From contig OZ237762.1 of assembly GCA_965178125.1 (NCBI GenBank), forward strand, positions 62,001 through 126,000: a DNA stretch of 64,000 nt, given 5' to 3'. Both the position numbers and the translations under genes were made by a program. Source of the DNA: Bilabrum cf. latius (taxonomy: Eukaryota > Bigyra: Bicosoecida > Bigyra > Bicosoecida). Shown one piece after another: positions 60,825 through 64,000 of the stretch (the stretch's first letter is position 1; each line of letters starts with the position of its first letter). A model generated the notes under the pieces. It saw nothing but the letters and a program-made list of their open reading frames with translations. It made no database searches and was not told the DNA's origin.

Positions 60825-63623
60825 ATGACGACCGAACACATATCTAACCCTGTTTATTTCTCAATAGCTCACAACTCTAAACAACCACTTATTAAGTCTT
60901 GGTAGAATTTGGAATCTACTAAACTTATCACCAGAAAGTCAAATCTTAATGTTGGATTACTAACTGGAAGACGTGCAGGTTTCTTTGTCCTTGACTTAGA
61001 TTGTGAAAAAGAGAAAAATAAAACTGAATTTCAAAATGGTAAGTTTATTGCGGAATATGGTAGTGTTGATAAGTTTATTCAAGAGATGAATACTTACACT
61101 GTCAAGTCTCCCAATGGATATCATTTGTATTTTAAGTATGAAGAAGAGTTTAGTAAGAGGTCAGTAAATAGAAAAGAACATATAGATGTGATCACAAATG
61201 ATAGCTTTATCATGTGTCCTCCTAGCTCTATCAACGGTAAGAAATACGAACTAATACAAAAGACATCCGTGAAAAGAATACCAACTGACGTCAAGATGTT
61301 CATACTACAAAATATCTATTCACCACAACTTACAGCTGAAGACTACCGTTATATGATTAAACCCGAAGAATACAAACAATACTTATATCAATTAGGTAAA
61401 GAGTATTATTCTAATTCATATAACTGGCATCTAGTTTGTAGAGCTACAAGTTATATCGCTAAATACTTAAATCCAGTAGATGGTAATAAGGTATATGATA
61501 TATTTGATGAATGGAGCAAACAAGACGTAGAAAGCTATTAGTCGACTAAGAACAAGATAATTTTTACTCGATTATTACAAAATTCCACTTTTCAATGTGT
61601 TGAATGGTTCTTTAACTAGTTAGATAGTGAAAAGAAACGACTTAGCCTATATTATCGATACAAGATATTCAAGAATAAAGTAGTCAAGAAAGTCAATTAG
61701 AAGATTGACCGTAGATATTTGACTGCTGACGACAAAGGTCGTTATATTAAATTCTTTAAGAAAGGTATCAACTATGCCGTTAAGTCGGGGGCTGGTTCTG
61801 GAAAGACAACTGCTGCTAATGATTTATTTAATAGAGTAGATGACAGCTTTTTATCAGTTGTTAGTCGTATTTTATTAGGTAAGCAATAGATGCGTAGTCT
61901 TCCAAAATCAACTAAATTCTATCAAGACCATAAATACAAATAGGGTGATAGTATTGTTATTACTCCTGAAAGTATTGTTAGTCTTAGCAATTATAACTTT
62001 AAGGATTATATTGTCTTTTTAGATGAGTTTAATAGTATCTTAGAACACTGTTTAAGTTCTACGACTTTATATGGTAGGCGACCAATGAGTTTCATTACTC
62101 TTATTCGTGCTCTTACCACTTGTAAGTAGTTCATAGTAGCAGATGCTGACTTATCTCAAGATGCTCTATATTTCTTAGAATTATTAAAATTAGATTATCA
62201 ATATATTAGGAATGACAGAAACAGGTTCAAGGGCACCAAAACTGTATTTGTTAATGACGAACAGACTTTTAGAGATGAGTTAATGAAACACAAGAAATTT
62301 ATGCTTGCTAGTGATAGTAAGACAAAAGCTGATATAATCAATGAGTTAATTAGTCTTAAAATTATAGATAACGAGAAAGATAAGAAATTAAATAAAATCT
62401 TAATACTTACAGCAGAAAGCGAAGACAAAGACTATGATATGGATATGTTTGATATCATTATCTTCTCACCTAAAGTCATTTACGGGATAGATAGCACTAT
62501 GACTAGACCAGTCTTTGGTTATTTCAAAGGTCATACTATCACACCTCCCCAAATGGTTCAATAGCTTAACAGATGTAGAAACCCATCACATATCACTATA
62601 TTTTTTGATTACTAGAAAGGACGATCTAGCACATATGAAAGTCTTTCACAAGTTAAATCTTTTATGGCTACCTCTTTAAAAGACTACGAAGAATTAGTTA
62701 AATTTGTCAGTGATACATATCCCGACTTCAACGAGGTAGAAGTAGAAGACAAAGTAGAAGAAGAAATGAGCAAAGTTAAAATCATATTCAAAAAACTATA
62801 TCGTAATTATCTTTACAAGGTAGATTGTTATAAGACAAACCCTAAATTACATATGATCAAGTAGTTAATTGATACCGGTTATGACGTGTCTTATGATTTA
62901 TCTGTTAAGATCACCAGATGTAAGGATAAAGAAATCAAAGATACCATTAAAGAAAAACAACTTGAAAATTTTGATATTAATTGTCTTAATGTCAAGAAGA
63001 TTAATAAATATTTAGACTTAGATGAAGGTGATATTGACAAATACAAAGAGTACTTTATTAATAAAGGTAAGTTATCTAATTTATTTAATTTCAATAAATT
63101 CTTTAGACAAGATGATAAGCACTTACTTGTGAAAGCAATTAATAAAGGCGAGTTTGATATTATCAATGCTAAGTCTAGTTCTAGAAAATTAGTCTTACTT
63201 AATAAGATGATTGATACTTTAGGTCTTAAAAGAACTAATCTTGATTATAATATCAAAAAGAAAGTATTAGATCAAGACTTAACAGATGAATATAGGACAG
63301 TGTATGACTGCCAAAGAAGAAGTAAAGTTGACTTATCCACTGATAAAGGTCTTTATTACGAAATACTTAAAGTATATAAATCAATGTTTGGGAAAGACAT
63401 ATTTATGACTTGTAAGAAAAAGAAAATTAACTATGATGTAGAATTTAATTAGGATATTATTGATGAGATGGAATATATCTGGTCTAACAAGAAAAAGACT
63501 CGTGAAGTAGATATATTTGTTGATGATGAAGAGGTTCAATTACCCGATGAAGAGATAGAGGTTGACTTAGACCCCGCTTTATTTGTTGATGAGGATAATG
63601 ATCCACTAGAACAACAAAATTAA
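60825..63623 (+). CDS. Primase-polymerase fused to origin-binding-type SF2 helicase
   Basis: 932 aa from ATG 60825 to TAA 63621 with eleven in-frame TAG codons (60903, 61539, 61617, 61698, 61887, 61941, 62127, 62562, 62613, 62862, 63450) read as Gln. The N-terminal AEP/prim-pol domain has GFFVLDLDC (Asp57 and Asp59), SPNGYHLYFKYEE, and HIDV...MCPPSSINGKKYE (Pro132-133), the motif order of bifunctional primase/polymerases. The helicase part has Walker A GAGSGKT (residues 322-328), YIVFLDEFNSILEH (Asp400, Glu401), and IVADADLSQD near 440. DADLS after a DE box is typical of the herpes-type origin-binding protein helicases, also found in giant viruses. The C-terminal 300 residues are Lys-rich with an acidic end. 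It is probably the element's replication initiator. No helicase of the SF3/D5 type is seen. Confidence 0.82.
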
Positions 63624-63685
63624 ATTATGACTTATTAATAAAAAACTTAATAAGACTTAATAATACATACCTTATATAAAATGAC

Positions 63686-64000
63686 TTAGTGGTCTCTTTT
63701 TGTCTTTTTAATTTTTTCTTCTCTCTTCTTCCTTTCACATTCACTTCTTTCAACACGATACATCAGCTCCTAGACGTGTTTCACTTGCTCTTCATATTCT
63801 AACTGTTCCAATGTACTTTCGAGTTTCTTGATAATATTGTCGAATTTAAAACTAAAGACATTCTAACGATAACCATCACCTTTGTCTTTTGGTTTCATCC
63901 ATACATATTTATCAAAGTGATTCTCAATACTTTTACCTATACTACTGACTACATCATCGACACCTACACCTTTAACAAGACATTCATCTATAAAATTTTG
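63686..64000 (-). CDS. Partial hypothetical protein of the element
   Basis: Open from the window end (no start visible) to TAA 63686; 104 codons with two TAGs read as Gln. Segments KYVWMKPKDKGDGYRQNVFS and IIKKLESTLEQLEYEEQVKH are followed by a Lys/Arg/Glu-rich coiled-coil tail. Convergent with the replication gene, 62 bp apart. No family recognised. Confidence 0.6.

Larger units (their letters stand above)
58797..64000. mobile_element. AT-rich virus-like or plasmid-like replicon (left part)
   Basis: Composition changes abruptly from GC-rich satellite to AT-rich DNA within a few bases of 58797 and stays so to the window end. Contents: a gene-free leader with five 58-bp palindromes, two small genes, a large primase-polymerase/helicase gene and a partial gene on the other strand. 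No introns, very short intergenic spaces, TAG-as-Gln in all genes and TAA stops. A prim-pol fused to an origin-binding-type helicase is a viral or plasmid replication protein. Polinton-like virus, virophage, giant-virus insertion or linear plasmid are all possible; no capsid, ATPase, protease or integrase gene is in view. Confidence 0.8.

Noticed and set aside
58797-64000. Mitochondrial or plastid origin of the AT-rich part
   Set aside because: No organellar genes or rRNA; the content is a prim-pol/helicase and small viral-type ORFs with TAA stops and UAG=Gln like the nucleus.

Overview
The first 58.8 kb is GC-rich, gene-dense nuclear DNA of a unicellular eukaryote. Genes are compact, lie mostly in alternating orientation, and carry short GTRAG...YAG introns near their 5' ends. 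UAG is read as glutamine here and is not a stop. If TAG is treated as a stop, almost every gene shatters; if it is read as Gln, full-length conserved proteins appear. In several of them the TAG falls on a Gln expected for the family (RPL12 NRQA, the ATG1 HRDLKPQN loop, the citrate carrier MQGL motif, the BIG DCB domain VQLQ). Host genes end almost only in TGA. I cannot name the species. A probable CFAP119 homologue suggests a flagellate.

Layout: RPL12 (59-738 +); multipass membrane protein (979-4236 -); acidic CaaX protein (4383-6695 +); citrate carrier (6773-7774 -); FAM185A-like (7943-9643 +); importin-5-like (9916-14251 +); RPA2 (14402-15615 -); SNF1/AMPK alpha (15852-18396 +); NPRL2 of GATOR1 (18583-22071 -); secreted EGF protein (22210-23309 +); SDR and lactonase-type amidohydrolase as a divergent pair (23542-26062); two coiled-coil proteins (26194-28469); CFAP119-like (28565-29324 -); BIG/Sec7 ARF-GEF (29495-36311 +); ATG1/ULK kinase (36436-40361 +); 2H phosphoesterase (40489-41571 -); secreted propeller-like protein (41772-43517 +); membrane protein (43660-45075 -); VPS4 (45236-46783 -).

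From 46.8 to 58.8 kb the DNA is repetitive: the C-terminal part of a retroelement-like ORF, 150-160 bp dispersed repeats, 39-bp minisatellite blocks inside about 1-kb tandem duplications with related minus-strand ORFs, a frameshifted paralogue, a frameshifted ankyrin gene, and 29 uninterrupted 82-bp satellite units.

At about 58797 the composition drops abruptly to AT-rich DNA that runs to the window end. This part is a virus-like or plasmid-like replicon. It has a gene-free leader with five 58-bp palindromes, two small genes, a 932-aa primase-polymerase/origin-binding-type helicase with 11 in-frame TAG codons, and a partial gene on the opposite strand. All four genes stop at TAA and all need UAG=Gln, so the element is adapted to its host's altered code.

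TORC1/autophagy regulators (AMPK, NPRL2, ATG1) and membrane traffic factors (BIG, VPS4, importin) lie within 31 kb. No operon logic is implied beyond shared divergent promoters.
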